From Caballeronia sp031450805 (GTDB lineage: Bacteria > Pseudomonadota > Gammaproteobacteria > Burkholderiales > Burkholderiaceae), in contig NZ_JARTVY010000001.1 of NCBI RefSeq assembly GCF_031450805.1, positions 1,240,001 to 1,304,000 on the forward strand: a stretch of DNA of 64,000 bases, read 5' to 3'. The notes under the pieces were generated by a model, which saw only the letters and a list, made by a program, of their open reading frames with translations, made no database searches and was not told where the DNA came from. The position numbers and the translations under genes were made by a program. Shown piece by piece: positions 36,690-45,218 of the stretch. Position 1 is the stretch's first letter, and each line of letters opens with the position of its first letter.

Positions 36690-37445
36690 TCAAAGGCTGC
36701 AAAGCGTCAGATGAAAGGGAACGTCGACATCGACAGGGCGCGGTTTCAAATCGCCGTCCTGCACGGTGAAACGCACCCACAACATGTACTTGTTGGCGCT
36801 CGCTTCGGGAATGACGCGCACTTCGGGCGATACGCGCACCTGCATCAACTGGTACGTGCGGCCTGAAAGCATCTGCTGATAGCTGCCCTGCATCGCCATG
36901 ACTTTCGACGCCTGCCCCGACTCGCGGGCGAGCCGAAGGACGATGGAGGCGGCGTCGCGCAGGGCGAGCATCGGCATGACCCAGCTTGCGATGTCCTGAC
37001 GGCGCTGCTCCACGGGCAACTGCTGCCACGCGTAATACGACGGCAGATCGAACTTGCAGGTGCCGCCGGGGATGATCGTGCGGCTGCGGATGCTCGCAAG
37101 CCATTCGTTGTCCGCAAGATGCTGGCCGGTCTTGCCGTGCATGTCGCCGAGACCGGCGAGCGTTTGTTCGATTTCGCCGAGGACGGCTTCCAGCGCCTCC
37201 TGCTCGATGCCCGGATTGCCGCGAAACGGCGCGAGCGTCTGACGCTGACGCTCCAGTTCCTTCATCAGGTCGGCTTTGAGATCCGTGCGCCCCGCGACTT
37301 CCGCGATTTCGAAGAGCGTTGTCAGCGCCACGTGATGCTCCCGGGGATCTTCCTGCGTCAGGAAGAACGTGAAGCGCTCGAACAAGTCTTCGAGACGCAG
37401 CAGCGTCCGAATCCGCTCGTTGAAGGGATACTCGTAAAGGATCAA
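36690..37445 (-). CDS. zapD: cell division protein ZapD
   Basis: A 251-residue cytoplasmic protein (DUF1342) that bundles FtsZ filaments by binding the FtsZ C-terminal peptide. The N-terminus MILYEYPFNERIRTLLRLEDLF and the segments PGGTCKFDLPSYYAW and ANKYMLWVRF are characteristic. The target FtsZ peptide is seen in ftsZ of this window. It lies 158 bp after coaE on the same strand. Confidence 0.94.
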   Translation of the reverse strand: MILYEYPFNERIRTLLRLEDLFERFTFFLTQEDPREHHVALTTLFEIAEVAGRTDLKADLMKELERQRQTLAPFRGNPGIEQEALEAVLGEIEQTLAGLGDMHGKTGQHLADNEWLASIRSRTIIPGGTCKFDLPSYYAWQQLPVEQRRQDIASWVMPMLALRDAASIVLRLARESGQASKVMAMQGSYQQMLSGRTYQLMQVRVSPEVRVIPEASANKYMLWVRFTVQDGDLKPRPVDVDVPFHLTLCSL

Positions 37446-37603
37446 GCGCTCGCCTCGGCGTGGGTCGGTTGCTTCCGTGAGCGGAAGTCAGCACATTCTA
37501 ATGCCGCATGCTAACCCTAGCAAATCGAGCCACATTCTCACCGCCGTTGCCGCTTTTTGAGCCGATATTTGCAGCTTCTTCGATGTCTGGCGCTCGAAAA
37601 CCG

Positions 37604-38206
37604 TCACCCGGCGAGCTTCGAATAAAGCGCGTGAAGTTCGTCGACGCGATGGGCAAGCGTTTCGAGCGTGGCGGCATCGTCGTTCAGCACCATGTCATCC
37701 GCCGCCGCGAGCCGCGTTTCGCGGGAGGCCTGCTTTGCGATGATCGCGAGCACCTGCTCGCGCGGAAAGCCGTTGCGCCGCATGACGCGCGCAATTTGCG
37801 TCTCGACCGGACAATCGACGACGAGCACGCGTGACACTCGCGAAGCCCAATTCCCTGATTCGACGAGTAACGGCACCACGACGATGTGGTACGCGCCGCC
37901 CGCTTCGGACCGCTGGCGCTCCGTTTCCGCGCGTATCAGCGGATGCAGGATGCCTTCGAGGCGCGCTTTCGCGGTGTCGTCGGTGAAGACGAGTCCGCGC
38001 ATTCTCGCGCGATCCAGCGAGCCGTCGGGCGCGACGAAGTCACTGCCGAACTCGCTTGCGATCATCGGCATCGCAACGCCGCGCGGCGCCGTGACCTGAT
38101 GCGCGATGATGTCCGTATCGATCAGCGGGATGCCGCGCGCGGCGAACAGGTCCGCGACCGTGCTCTTGCCGCTGCCGATACCGCCCGTCAGCCCGATGCT
38201 GAACAT
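37604..38206 (-). CDS. coaE: dephospho-CoA kinase
   Basis: A 200-residue P-loop kinase carrying out the last step of CoA synthesis. The P-loop GGIGSGKST is at residues 8-16. I chose the ATG at 38206 (MFSIGLTGG) because AAGGAG stands seven bases upstream; the in-frame ATG at 38239 adds eleven residues of unconserved sequence. It sits between pilD and zapD, in the conserved pilD-coaE-zapD-yacG order. Confidence 0.95.
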   Translation of the reverse strand: MFSIGLTGGIGSGKSTVADLFAARGIPLIDTDIIAHQVTAPRGVAMPMIASEFGSDFVAPDGSLDRARMRGLVFTDDTAKARLEGILHPLIRAETERQRSEAGGAYHIVVVPLLVESGNWASRVSRVLVVDCPVETQIARVMRRNGFPREQVLAIIAKQASRETRLAAADDMVLNDDAATLETLAHRVDELHALYSKLAG

Positions 38207-38222
38207 CCGCTGCTCCTTGTCT

Positions 38223-39134
38223 TCATCCGAATAATGCATAAAGCGGCGTGCCGACGAAAAGCGTGATCGCTCCGCCCGCCGCGAGGAACGGACCGAACGG
38301 CAACGGCTCCTCGAAGCGCATGCGGCCCCGCCACGTCGCGAGAATACCGAAGACCGCGCCCGCCACCGCCGAGATCAGGACCACTTGCGCGAGCGCGGCC
38401 CAGCCGAGCCACGCGCCGATTGCGGCCAGCAGCTTGAAGTCGCCGTAGCCCATGCCTTCCACGCCGCGCGCCAGCTTGAAGATCCAGTAGACGCACCACA
38501 GAAAGAGATAGCCCGCGATCGCGCCGGTGACCGCATCGTGAAGGGTCGCGAATCCGCCTTCACCCAGATTGACGATGAAGCCGGCCCACAGGAGCGGCAA
38601 CGTCAGCACGTCGGGCAGATAGCGCGTGTCGTAATCGATGAGGCTTGCGGCCAGCAGCGCCGCGCAGAGGCCGAACGCGGCAAGCGCCGGCCAGTCCGGG
38701 CCGTAGGCGTAAAGCGAGAGCGCGGCGAGGGCGGCGGTCGCCAGCTCGATCAGCGGATAGCGCGGGCTGACGCGCGCGCCGCACGACGAGCATCGGCCTC
38801 TGAGCGCGAGATAGCTGAAGACCGGCACGTTCTCCCAGGCACGCAGCACATGCCCGCAATGGGGACACGCGCTGCGCGGCACTGCGAGATTGAAGCGCTC
38901 GGGGTAGGCGTCGGCGGGTGCTTTGGGGGCATCGGGCACGGCGGCGTCGAACTCCGCGCGCCACGCGCGTTCCAGCATCACCGGCAAGCGATGCACGACG
39001 ACCGTCAGGAAGCTGCCGATCACGAGCCCGAACACGACGGCGAACACATACTGCGCGACGACCGGCAAAGCCGCGAACGGCGCCAGGTAATCGCTCGCGT
39101 GATGCGCGGCGGAAGGATCGAACGGAGGCTGCAT
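38223..39134 (-). CDS. pilD: prepilin peptidase / N-methyltransferase
   Basis: A 303-residue polytopic aspartic protease that cleaves and N-methylates type IV prepilin-like proteins. After the first helix comes a cytoplasmic zinc loop with two CxxC pairs (CPHCG and CSSCG). The two catalytic aspartates are in SLIDYDTRYLPD and GMGYGDFKLLA. About eight transmembrane segments follow. The start at 39134 (MQPPFDPSAAHH) has a poor ribosome site. It lies 31 bp after pilC and is likely cotranscribed with it. Confidence 0.92.
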   Translation of the reverse strand: MQPPFDPSAAHHASDYLAPFAALPVVAQYVFAVVFGLVIGSFLTVVVHRLPVMLERAWRAEFDAAVPDAPKAPADAYPERFNLAVPRSACPHCGHVLRAWENVPVFSYLALRGRCSSCGARVSPRYPLIELATAALAALSLYAYGPDWPALAAFGLCAALLAASLIDYDTRYLPDVLTLPLLWAGFIVNLGEGGFATLHDAVTGAIAGYLFLWCVYWIFKLARGVEGMGYGDFKLLAAIGAWLGWAALAQVVLISAVAGAVFGILATWRGRMRFEEPLPFGPFLAAGGAITLFVGTPLYALFG

Positions 39135-39165
39135 GATAGGGATGCGATGTCTTTGGCCCGCGATG

Positions 39166-40374
39166 CTACACCACGTTGCCGAGCTGGATGATCGGAAGAT
39201 ACATCGCGATGACGAGACCGCCCACGAGCGCGCCCAGCACCGCGATGACGAGCGGCTCGCACAGGCTCGCGAATGCGCCGATGCGTTCGTCCACCTGACG
39301 ATCGGCGAGCGTGGCGAGATCGAGCAGCATCGCATCGAGCGAGCCGGATTCTTCCGCGACCGCGATCGGCTGCACGACGTCTTGCGGGAAGCAGTCGAGC
39401 GCGCGCATCGCGGATGCCAGGCGTTCTCCGTTGCGCAGCCGCGCGGCTATCTCGACGGTCGCGCGGTCGAATACCTGGTTGCCGGTGGCGTGCGCGAGGG
39501 AATCGAACGCGTCGGAGAGCGGCGTGCCGGCCGCGAGCAGGGTGCCGAGCGCGCGGCTCCATCGGGCGACGCCGAGCGAGCGCAGCAGGGCGCCGACGAT
39601 CGGCAGCTTCAGCGCGATGCGGTCCGCGGTTTCGCGCGCGCGAGCGGACCGCCTGACCCACCGCGCGCCAAAAAGCACCGCGCAGGCGAAGACGGCCGCG
39701 AACCCCATGCCATGACGGGCGACGGCATCGGACAACGCGAGCACGAAGCGCGTCGGCGCGGGCAGCGCGGCGCCGAAGCCATCGAAAATCGTCTTGAACG
39801 TCGGCACGACGCCGATCAGCAAGCCCGCCGTGATCGCCAGCGACAGCAGCAGCACCATCACCGGATAGGCGAGCGCGGCGCGCAGCTTCGCGCGCTGAGC
39901 GCTGGCGCGGTCGTGATCGTCGGCGAGTCGCGCGAGGACGGCGGGCAACGCGCCGGCCACTTCGCCGACCGCGACGAGCTGGCAATAAAGCGCGCCGAAA
40001 GCCGCCGGATGACGCGCGAGCGCCGCCGAGAACGGCACGCCGCGCGTGATGTCGCGCCCAAGAGAACGCACGATGCGCGAAAGACCGCCACGGCCGCCCG
40101 CATTGCCGAGCATGTCGAGCGCGCTTGCAAGCGGCAGCCCCGCGTGCAACAAACCGGCGAGCTGACGCGTGAAAACGCCGACATCCGCGGACGATGCCTT
40201 CGGCGGCGGTGCGTCGCCTAGTGTCTCGAGTTCGAGGACGATCACGCCGTCGCGTCGCAAGGACGCGCGGGCCGAAGCCGGATCGGCGGCAATCAGCTTG
40301 CCGCTCTTGCGCACGCCTTCCGCGTCGATGCCTCGCCAGCCGAAGCGCAGTTCCAATGATCCGTGCGCGCTCAT
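39166..40374 (-). CDS. pilC: type IV pilus / type II secretion inner-membrane platform protein
   Basis: A 402-residue PilC/GspF-family protein with two T2SSF domains, about residues 66-190 (FTRQLAGLLHAGLPLASALD) and 265-395 (WSRALGTLLAAGTPLSDAFD). There are three transmembrane helices: LAYPVMVLLLSLAITAGLLIGVVP, one near 210-230, and the C-terminal LVIAVLGALVGGLVIAMYLPI. It forms the rotor-like base on which the ATPase acts. The start overlaps the pilB stop by 4 bp. Confidence 0.92.
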   Translation of the reverse strand: MSAHGSLELRFGWRGIDAEGVRKSGKLIAADPASARASLRRDGVIVLELETLGDAPPPKASSADVGVFTRQLAGLLHAGLPLASALDMLGNAGGRGGLSRIVRSLGRDITRGVPFSAALARHPAAFGALYCQLVAVGEVAGALPAVLARLADDHDRASAQRAKLRAALAYPVMVLLLSLAITAGLLIGVVPTFKTIFDGFGAALPAPTRFVLALSDAVARHGMGFAAVFACAVLFGARWVRRSARARETADRIALKLPIVGALLRSLGVARWSRALGTLLAAGTPLSDAFDSLAHATGNQVFDRATVEIAARLRNGERLASAMRALDCFPQDVVQPIAVAEESGSLDAMLLDLATLADRQVDERIGAFASLCEPLVIAVLGALVGGLVIAMYLPIIQLGNVV

Positions 40375-41534
40375 GCGATCTCCGTCGCGTCGACGGCTTC
40401 GGCGACGCTCGTGACGCCTTCGCGCACGCGTGCAAACGCGGCGTCGCGCAGCGCCGGCATGCCTTCCGATTGCGCTAGCCGCGCGATTGCATGCGTCGCC
40501 GTTCGACCGACGATGAGCTCGCGCATCGCATCGGATACCGGCATCAACTGATGCACGCCGATCCGCCCGCGATACCCGATGCCATGACACGCCGGGCATC
40601 CGCGCGGCTCGAACGGCCGCACGCCGTCGTCGAGGGTGAGCGCCGACGGCGTGCGGCACACTTCGCATAGCTTGCGCACGAGCCGTTGCGCGGTGACGAG
40701 TCTCAGCGCCGACGCGAGGTTGTACGGCGCGACGCCGATATCGATGAGACGCGCGATGGCGGCAGGCGCGTCGTTCGTGTGAAGCGTGGACAGCACGAGA
40801 TGGCCGGTCTGCGCGGCCTTTACCGCGACATCGGCGGTCTCGGCATCGCGGATTTCGCCGACCATGATGACATCGGGGTCCTGCCGCATGAACGCGCGCA
40901 ACGCCACGGCGAAGCTCAGGCCGGCCTTTTCGCGCACGCTGACTTGATTGATGCCGGCGAGCTGGATTTCGGCTGGATCTTCGACCGAGCAGATGTTGCG
41001 CGCGTCGGCGTTGAGCATCTGCAGGAAGCAATAGAGGGATAAGGTCTTGCCGCTCCCCGTCGGTCCGGTGACGAGCACGAGGCCGTGCGGCGCGCGAATC
41101 GCCGATTCGACGATGCGGCTTTGCCCTTCGTTCAGCCCCAGCGCGCCGAGCGAAAGGTCGGGCGGCAAGGCGTCCAGCCGACGCAGCACGAGCTTTTCGC
41201 CGAAGAGCGTCGGCAGGGAATTCACGCGATAGTCGCCGATCTGTCCGCCGCCAAGCGCAAGCCGCAGCCGGCCGTCCTGCGGCACGCGGCGCTCGGCGAT
41301 ATCCATACGCGCCAGCACTTTGATGCGTGTCACGAACGCGTCGCGCAGATGCGGCGGCGGGCGGCGCAGCACGTGCAACGCGCCGTCGACGCGCAGCCGA
41401 ATGCGCCATTCGTGCTCGGACGGTTCGACGTGGATATCGGACGCGCCGCGCTCGGCGGCTTCACGCAGGGTGTTCGCGAGCAGCGAGACGGCGGGCGTAT
41501 CGGAATCGGATGCAGTGTCGAGGGCGGAGATCAT
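40371..41534 (-). CDS. pilB: type IV pilus / type II secretion assembly ATPase
   Basis: A 387-residue GspE/PilB-family hexameric ATPase. The Walker A GPTGSGKT is at residues 157-164, the Walker B-like DPDVIMVGEIRD follows, and a paired CxxC zinc motif (CEVC ... CPAC) is present near residues 285-310. It starts almost directly at the N2 domain (LREAAERGASDIHVEPSEHE), so the roughly 150-residue N1 domain of full-length PilB/GspE is absent. The motor core is complete, so activity is plausible. Major pilin genes are not in this window. Confidence 0.9.
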   Translation of the reverse strand: MISALDTASDSDTPAVSLLANTLREAAERGASDIHVEPSEHEWRIRLRVDGALHVLRRPPPHLRDAFVTRIKVLARMDIAERRVPQDGRLRLALGGGQIGDYRVNSLPTLFGEKLVLRRLDALPPDLSLGALGLNEGQSRIVESAIRAPHGLVLVTGPTGSGKTLSLYCFLQMLNADARNICSVEDPAEIQLAGINQVSVREKAGLSFAVALRAFMRQDPDVIMVGEIRDAETADVAVKAAQTGHLVLSTLHTNDAPAAIARLIDIGVAPYNLASALRLVTAQRLVRKLCEVCRTPSALTLDDGVRPFEPRGCPACHGIGYRGRIGVHQLMPVSDAMRELIVGRTATHAIARLAQSEGMPALRDAAFARVREGVTSVAEAVDATEIA

Positions 41535-41605
41535 GGGGCGATGGTGGCGATGACGATGATCCGATCATCCCGCGCCCGCTTGCCCGCGCCTACTCGTCCG
41601 AATGG

Positions 41606-42892
41606 CTAACGCAGCCCGCGCTTGGCCAGCGTCTGCGGGCGGAAGATTTTGACGGTGCGGATCGCCTGATCGTCGCTGCGCAGGACTTCGAAATGAACGC
41701 CCGCAATACGCACCGATACGTCGCCGTCCGGAATATCTTCGAGCGTTTCGAGGATGAGACCGTTCAGCGTCTTCGGCCCGTCGGTCGGCAAGCTGATCTT
41801 CAGCCAGCGATTCAATTCACGCAGCGGCATGCTGCCCGCGACGATACATTCGCCGTTCTCGTCCCAGCCGCGCGAACCGGCGCTGCGCGGAATCGTCGTC
41901 GTGAACTCGCCGATCAGTTCCTCGATGATGTCTTCCGGCGTGACGAGGCCCTGCAACTCACCGTATTCGTCGACCACGATGGCAATGCGGTGGCCGCTCT
42001 CCTGAAAATATTGAAGCTGCTGGAACACCGGCGTACCGGCGGGCACGAAGTAAGGTTCCGTGAGCAATTCGCGCAGCGTTTCGCGCTCGAGTTCCTGGTT
42101 ATGCAGCGCCGACAGCGTCTTGCGCACGTGCAGGATGCCGAGCACGCGGTCGATGTCGCCCTGATAAACGACGAGCTTGTTGTGATAGCAGGTTTCGAGT
42201 TGATGCAGGATCTGGTCGAACGGCGCGTCGAAGTCGAGTGCTTCGATGCGGCGGCGGGGGATCATTACGTCGTCGACGGAAATGTTCTCAAGGTCGAACA
42301 GATTCAGCAGGATGCTGCGGTGCTTGGTCGGCATGAAGCTGCCCGTTTCCAGCACGATAGTGCGCAGTTCTTCCGGCGACAGACGCTGGTCTCGGCCGCC
42401 TTTCGTATTGATGTGCAGCGCGCCGAGAATGGCGTTGGCAAAAAGATTGACGAACCACACCAGTGGCCGCGCGATGCGCATGAGCGGCGCGAGCACGAGA
42501 CTCGCCGGAAGCGCGACCTTCTCCGGATACGTCGCGCCGACGATTTTCGGCGCGATTTCCGCGAACACGATAATCAGAAACGCGATGACGCCCGTCGTGA
42601 CCGACAACACGATGTTATTGTGCCCGAACGTGTGCAGTGCGATGGATGTCGTGAGCACCGGGATGATCGTGTTGATCAGGTTGTTGCCGATCAGAATGAC
42701 GGAAAGCAGCTGGTCGGTCTTCGCAAGCAGCCCCTGCGTGGTGCGCGCGCGCAGCGATCCCTGACTAGCCAGATACTTCAGCCGATGGCGATTGAGCGCC
42801 ATCATCGACGTTTCGGAGATCGAGAAGAAACCGGAAAGGATGAGAAGCAGAAAGATGGCGCTGATTTGCGCCCATAAGGGAAGGTTGTCCAC
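41606..42892 (-). CDS. HlyC/CorC-family transporter (DUF21/CNNM-CBS protein)
   Basis: A 428-residue membrane protein with an N-terminal DUF21 (CNNM) domain of about four helices, a pair of CBS domains (about 195-325; VDDVMIPRRRIEALD and IVVDEYGELQGLVTPEDIIEE) and a C-terminal CorC_HlyC domain. Homologues are linked to Mg2+/Co2+ efflux; transport has not been shown for most. It is monocistronic or leads the pil genes after a 71-bp gap. Confidence 0.92.
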   Translation of the reverse strand: MDNLPLWAQISAIFLLLILSGFFSISETSMMALNRHRLKYLASQGSLRARTTQGLLAKTDQLLSVILIGNNLINTIIPVLTTSIALHTFGHNNIVLSVTTGVIAFLIIVFAEIAPKIVGATYPEKVALPASLVLAPLMRIARPLVWFVNLFANAILGALHINTKGGRDQRLSPEELRTIVLETGSFMPTKHRSILLNLFDLENISVDDVMIPRRRIEALDFDAPFDQILHQLETCYHNKLVVYQGDIDRVLGILHVRKTLSALHNQELERETLRELLTEPYFVPAGTPVFQQLQYFQESGHRIAIVVDEYGELQGLVTPEDIIEELIGEFTTTIPRSAGSRGWDENGECIVAGSMPLRELNRWLKISLPTDGPKTLNGLILETLEDIPDGDVSVRIAGVHFEVLRSDDQAIRTVKIFRPQTLAKRGLR

Positions 42893-43000
42893 GCGGTGGT
42901 CGAGTAGAAGCGATGATGAAGGGACTATAGCAGACGGCTTTCCCGCTCCGCCCCGCGCCGTTTAGCTTGAGAGCCTTGCGCAGCGGCGGGCTCAAAAGAA

Positions 43001-43031
43001 AAAACCCGCATGGCGGACCATGCGGGTTTTT
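43001..43031 (-). terminator. rho-independent terminator of tRNA-Pro
   Basis: A perfect 13-bp stem (43001-43013 with 43018-43030) with a 4-nt loop. On the minus strand it is followed by TTTTTTCTTTT, and it starts 8 bp after the tRNA 3' end. Confidence 0.9.
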
Positions 43032-43038
43032 GCAATTC

Positions 43039-43115
43039 TGGTCGGGGTGAGAGGATTCGAACCTCCGGCCTCTACGTCCCGAACGTAGCGCTCTACCAGG
43101 CTAAGCTACACCCCG
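43039..43115 (-). tRNA. tRNA-Pro (anticodon CGG)
   Basis: Read on the minus strand, a 77-nt cloverleaf starts CGGGGTGTAGC and ends CACCCCGACCA, with the CCA encoded. The acceptor stem CGGGGTG pairs with CACCCCG. The anticodon arm is CTACG-TTCGGGA-CGTAG, giving anticodon CGG. The T arm GGAGG-TTCGAAT-CCTCT is standard. The first C of the acceptor strand paired to G is typical of bacterial tRNA-Pro. Confidence 0.97.
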
Positions 43116-43154
43116 AATTAACTTAACTAGACGTTTTGCGCGTTGAAGTCTCGT

Positions 43155-44147
43155 TTAAGACTGTCTCGCCGTCGAGTAAGAACATAATTCTAGCAGGCTA
43201 TCTTTGAAAATGGAACTGGGAAACGAAGAAATTGCATCGGCGGCGGCTTGTGCTTCATTTCGCGCGCATTGCAACGTGTGATCCAGCGCGCCCGACGTGG
43301 TGATTGCATGGAAGATGGTGTCGAAGCGATCCGTGCCGCCTTGCTCGATGGCTTCGCGCGCGAGCGTCGCCTGTTCGGGCGTGCCGTGTTCCATCAGATA
43401 GATGAGCGGCAGCGTGGGCTTGCCTTCGCGCAGGTCGTCGCCGGCGTTCTTGCCCATCGATTCGGGCGTGCCGGTGTAATCGAGCCAGTCGTCCATGATC
43501 TGGAACGCGGTGCCGATGCGCCGGCCGAACTCCGCCGCAGCCGCTTCGGTGCGCGCATCCGCGCCGGACAGCACCGCGCCGAGTTGCGCCGCCGCCTCGA
43601 AGAGCTTCGCCGTCTTGTAGCGGATGACCTGCATGTAACGCGCTTCGTCGACGTCCGGGTCGTGCATGTTCAGAAGCTGCAGCACTTCGCCTTCCGAAAT
43701 GATGTTGGTGGCGACAGACAGAATCTCCATCACGCGCATCTTGCCGACGCTCACCATCATCTCGAACGAGCGAGAGTAAAGGAAATCGCCGACCAGCACG
43801 CTCGCCGCGTTGCCGAACAGCGCGTTGGCGGTCTTGCGGCCACGGCGCAAATCGGACTCGTCGACGACATCGTCGTGCAGCAGCGTCGCGGTGTGGATGA
43901 ATTCCACCACCGCCGCGAGTTCATGGCGATGCCCGGTCGTATCGCCAAGCGCGCCCGCAACCAGCAGCAACAACGCCGGACGCAGCCGCTTGCCGCCCGC
44001 GCCGATGATGTACTCGGAAATCTGATTGATGAGCATCACTTCTGATGCCAGGCGCTGCCGGATGACGCGGTTGACCTGCTGCATGTCCTCGGCGATCGGG
44101 GCAAGCAGTGCGGCGGCGTCGGGGGAAGAAGTGGCGGTGGACGACAT
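43155..44147 (-). CDS. ispB: octaprenyl (polyprenyl) diphosphate synthase
   Basis: A 330-residue trans-isoprenyl diphosphate synthase making the ubiquinone side chain. The first aspartate-rich motif is LHDDVVDESDLRRG and the second is DDWLDYTG; GGKRLRPALLLL opens the catalytic core. The ATG at 44147 (MSSTATSSPDAAALL) is preferred; a TTG at 44156 would add three residues. Chain length (C40) is inferred from the family. It diverges from rplU. Coq7 of the same pathway is encoded at 6612. Confidence 0.94.
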   Translation of the reverse strand: MSSTATSSPDAAALLAPIAEDMQQVNRVIRQRLASEVMLINQISEYIIGAGGKRLRPALLLLVAGALGDTTGHRHELAAVVEFIHTATLLHDDVVDESDLRRGRKTANALFGNAASVLVGDFLYSRSFEMMVSVGKMRVMEILSVATNIISEGEVLQLLNMHDPDVDEARYMQVIRYKTAKLFEAAAQLGAVLSGADARTEAAAAEFGRRIGTAFQIMDDWLDYTGTPESMGKNAGDDLREGKPTLPLIYLMEHGTPEQATLAREAIEQGGTDRFDTIFHAITTSGALDHTLQCARNEAQAAADAISSFPSSIFKDSLLELCSYSTARQS

Positions 44148-44320
44148 GATCGGCAAATAAGGTAATGCGGCGGATTATAAGGCGAATCGGTGCGGCGACG
44201 GGTCCCGCGGCGCGCGATGGTCGCGTGGACGGGCGCAATCGCGATCGGATCGGGGAGAAATCGCCGAAGATCGGACACGGATGCCGCACACCGGGAACAT
44301 GCGGCAAATGTCAATGCCTT

Positions 44321-44349
44321 TTGACGTGCTGCCTAACCCTATGTATAAT
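44321..44349 (+). promoter_or_regulatory. rplU-rpmA sigma-70 promoter
   Basis: TTGACG (44321-44326) and a perfect TATAAT (44344-44349) are 17 bp apart, about 50 bp before the rplU start. It is the strongest-looking promoter in the window. Confidence 0.92.
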
Positions 44350-44404
44350 CTCGTGTTTTCCGCGCGTGGTGCGTGGAAAAACGAAATTCTGAGTGAGGTT
44401 CTCA

Positions 44405-44716
44405 ATGTACGCGGTCATAAAAACCGGCGGCAAGCAGTATAAGATTGCCGTTGGCGAAAAATTGAAAGTAGAACAGATACCGGCAGACATTGACGCTGAA
44501 ATCACGCTCGACCAGGTTCTCGCAGTAGGCGAAGGTGAATCGATTCAGTTCGGTACGCCGCTGGTCAGTGGGGCTTCCGTCAAGGCTACCGTCGTGTCCC
44601 AGGGTCGTCACAAGAAAGTGACCATCTTCAAGATGCGCCGCCGGAAGCACTACCAAAAGCACGCTGGCCATCGCCAGAACTACACCGAACTGCGCATCGA
44701 CGCGATCAACGCTTAA
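44405..44716 (+). CDS. rplU: 50S ribosomal protein L21
   Basis: A 103-residue ribosomal protein (MYAVIKTGGKQYKIAVGEKL), ending in the conserved block RRRKHYQKHAGHRQNYTELRI that binds 23S rRNA. The start is the ATG at 44405, not the in-frame ATG at 44393. It heads the rplU-rpmA-obgE-proB order common in proteobacteria and is transcribed from the promoter at 44321-44349. Confidence 0.98.
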   Translation: MYAVIKTGGKQYKIAVGEKLKVEQIPADIDAEITLDQVLAVGEGESIQFGTPLVSGASVKATVVSQGRHKKVTIFKMRRRKHYQKHAGHRQNYTELRIDAINA

Positions 44717-44750
44717 CGCGTCGCGCATAACGGTAAAGGAGCTATAGCAA

Positions 44751-45011
44751 ATGGCACACAAAAAAGCAGGCGGGTCTTCCCGCAACGGCCGCGACTCGGA
44801 ATCGAAGCGCCTCGGCGTGAAGGTTTACGGCGGCCAGGCAATCAACGCGGGCGGCATCATCGTTCGCCAGCGCGGCACGCGCATGCACCCGGGTGAAAAC
44901 GTCGGCATCGGCAAGGACCACACGCTGTTCGCGCTGACCGATGGCCACGTCCAGTTCACGACGAAGGGCGCAGCGAAGAAGCACACGGTCGTCGTCGTCC
45001 CGGCAGCGTAA
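44751..45011 (+). CDS. rpmA: 50S ribosomal protein L27
   Basis: An 86-residue ribosomal protein whose N-terminus (MAHKKAGGSSRNGRDSESKR) reaches the peptidyl-transferase centre. AAAGGAGCTATAGCAA precedes the start. It lies 34 bp after rplU and ends at a strong terminator, so obgE probably has a separate promoter or depends on read-through. Confidence 0.98.
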   Translation: MAHKKAGGSSRNGRDSESKRLGVKVYGGQAINAGGIIVRQRGTRMHPGENVGIGKDHTLFALTDGHVQFTTKGAAKKHTVVVVPAA

Positions 45012-45037
45012 AAAGTACGCACGGGCTTCAGGACCGC

Positions 45038-45069
45038 AAAAGGCCCCGCGAAGTTCGCGGGGCCTTTTG
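45038..45069 (+). terminator. rho-independent terminator of rplU-rpmA
   Basis: A 13-bp stem (45038-45050 with 45056-45068) with a 5-nt loop, ending in CCTTTTG, 27 bp after the rpmA stop. Confidence 0.88.
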
Positions 45070-45116
45070 CATTGGTGCGCGCAAAACGCCGCACCGAGAG
45101 AATTCACGGTTATCGA

Positions 45117-45136
45117 TGACCGGCAGCCGCCGGTCA
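45117..45136 (+). other. small inverted repeat upstream of obgE
   Basis: TGACCGGC and GCCGGTCA form a perfect 8-bp repeat with a 4-nt spacer, 83 bp before the obgE start. It could be a protein-binding palindrome or an RNA hairpin. No partner is known to me. Confidence 0.35.
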
Positions 45137-45218
45137 CGGCAAAATAGCGTGTCGGCTGCAGCCAGGGCGTTCTCGCCGGGCCAGCCTCATCGCTTGGAAA
45201 CACGGGACGGAGCAACGC

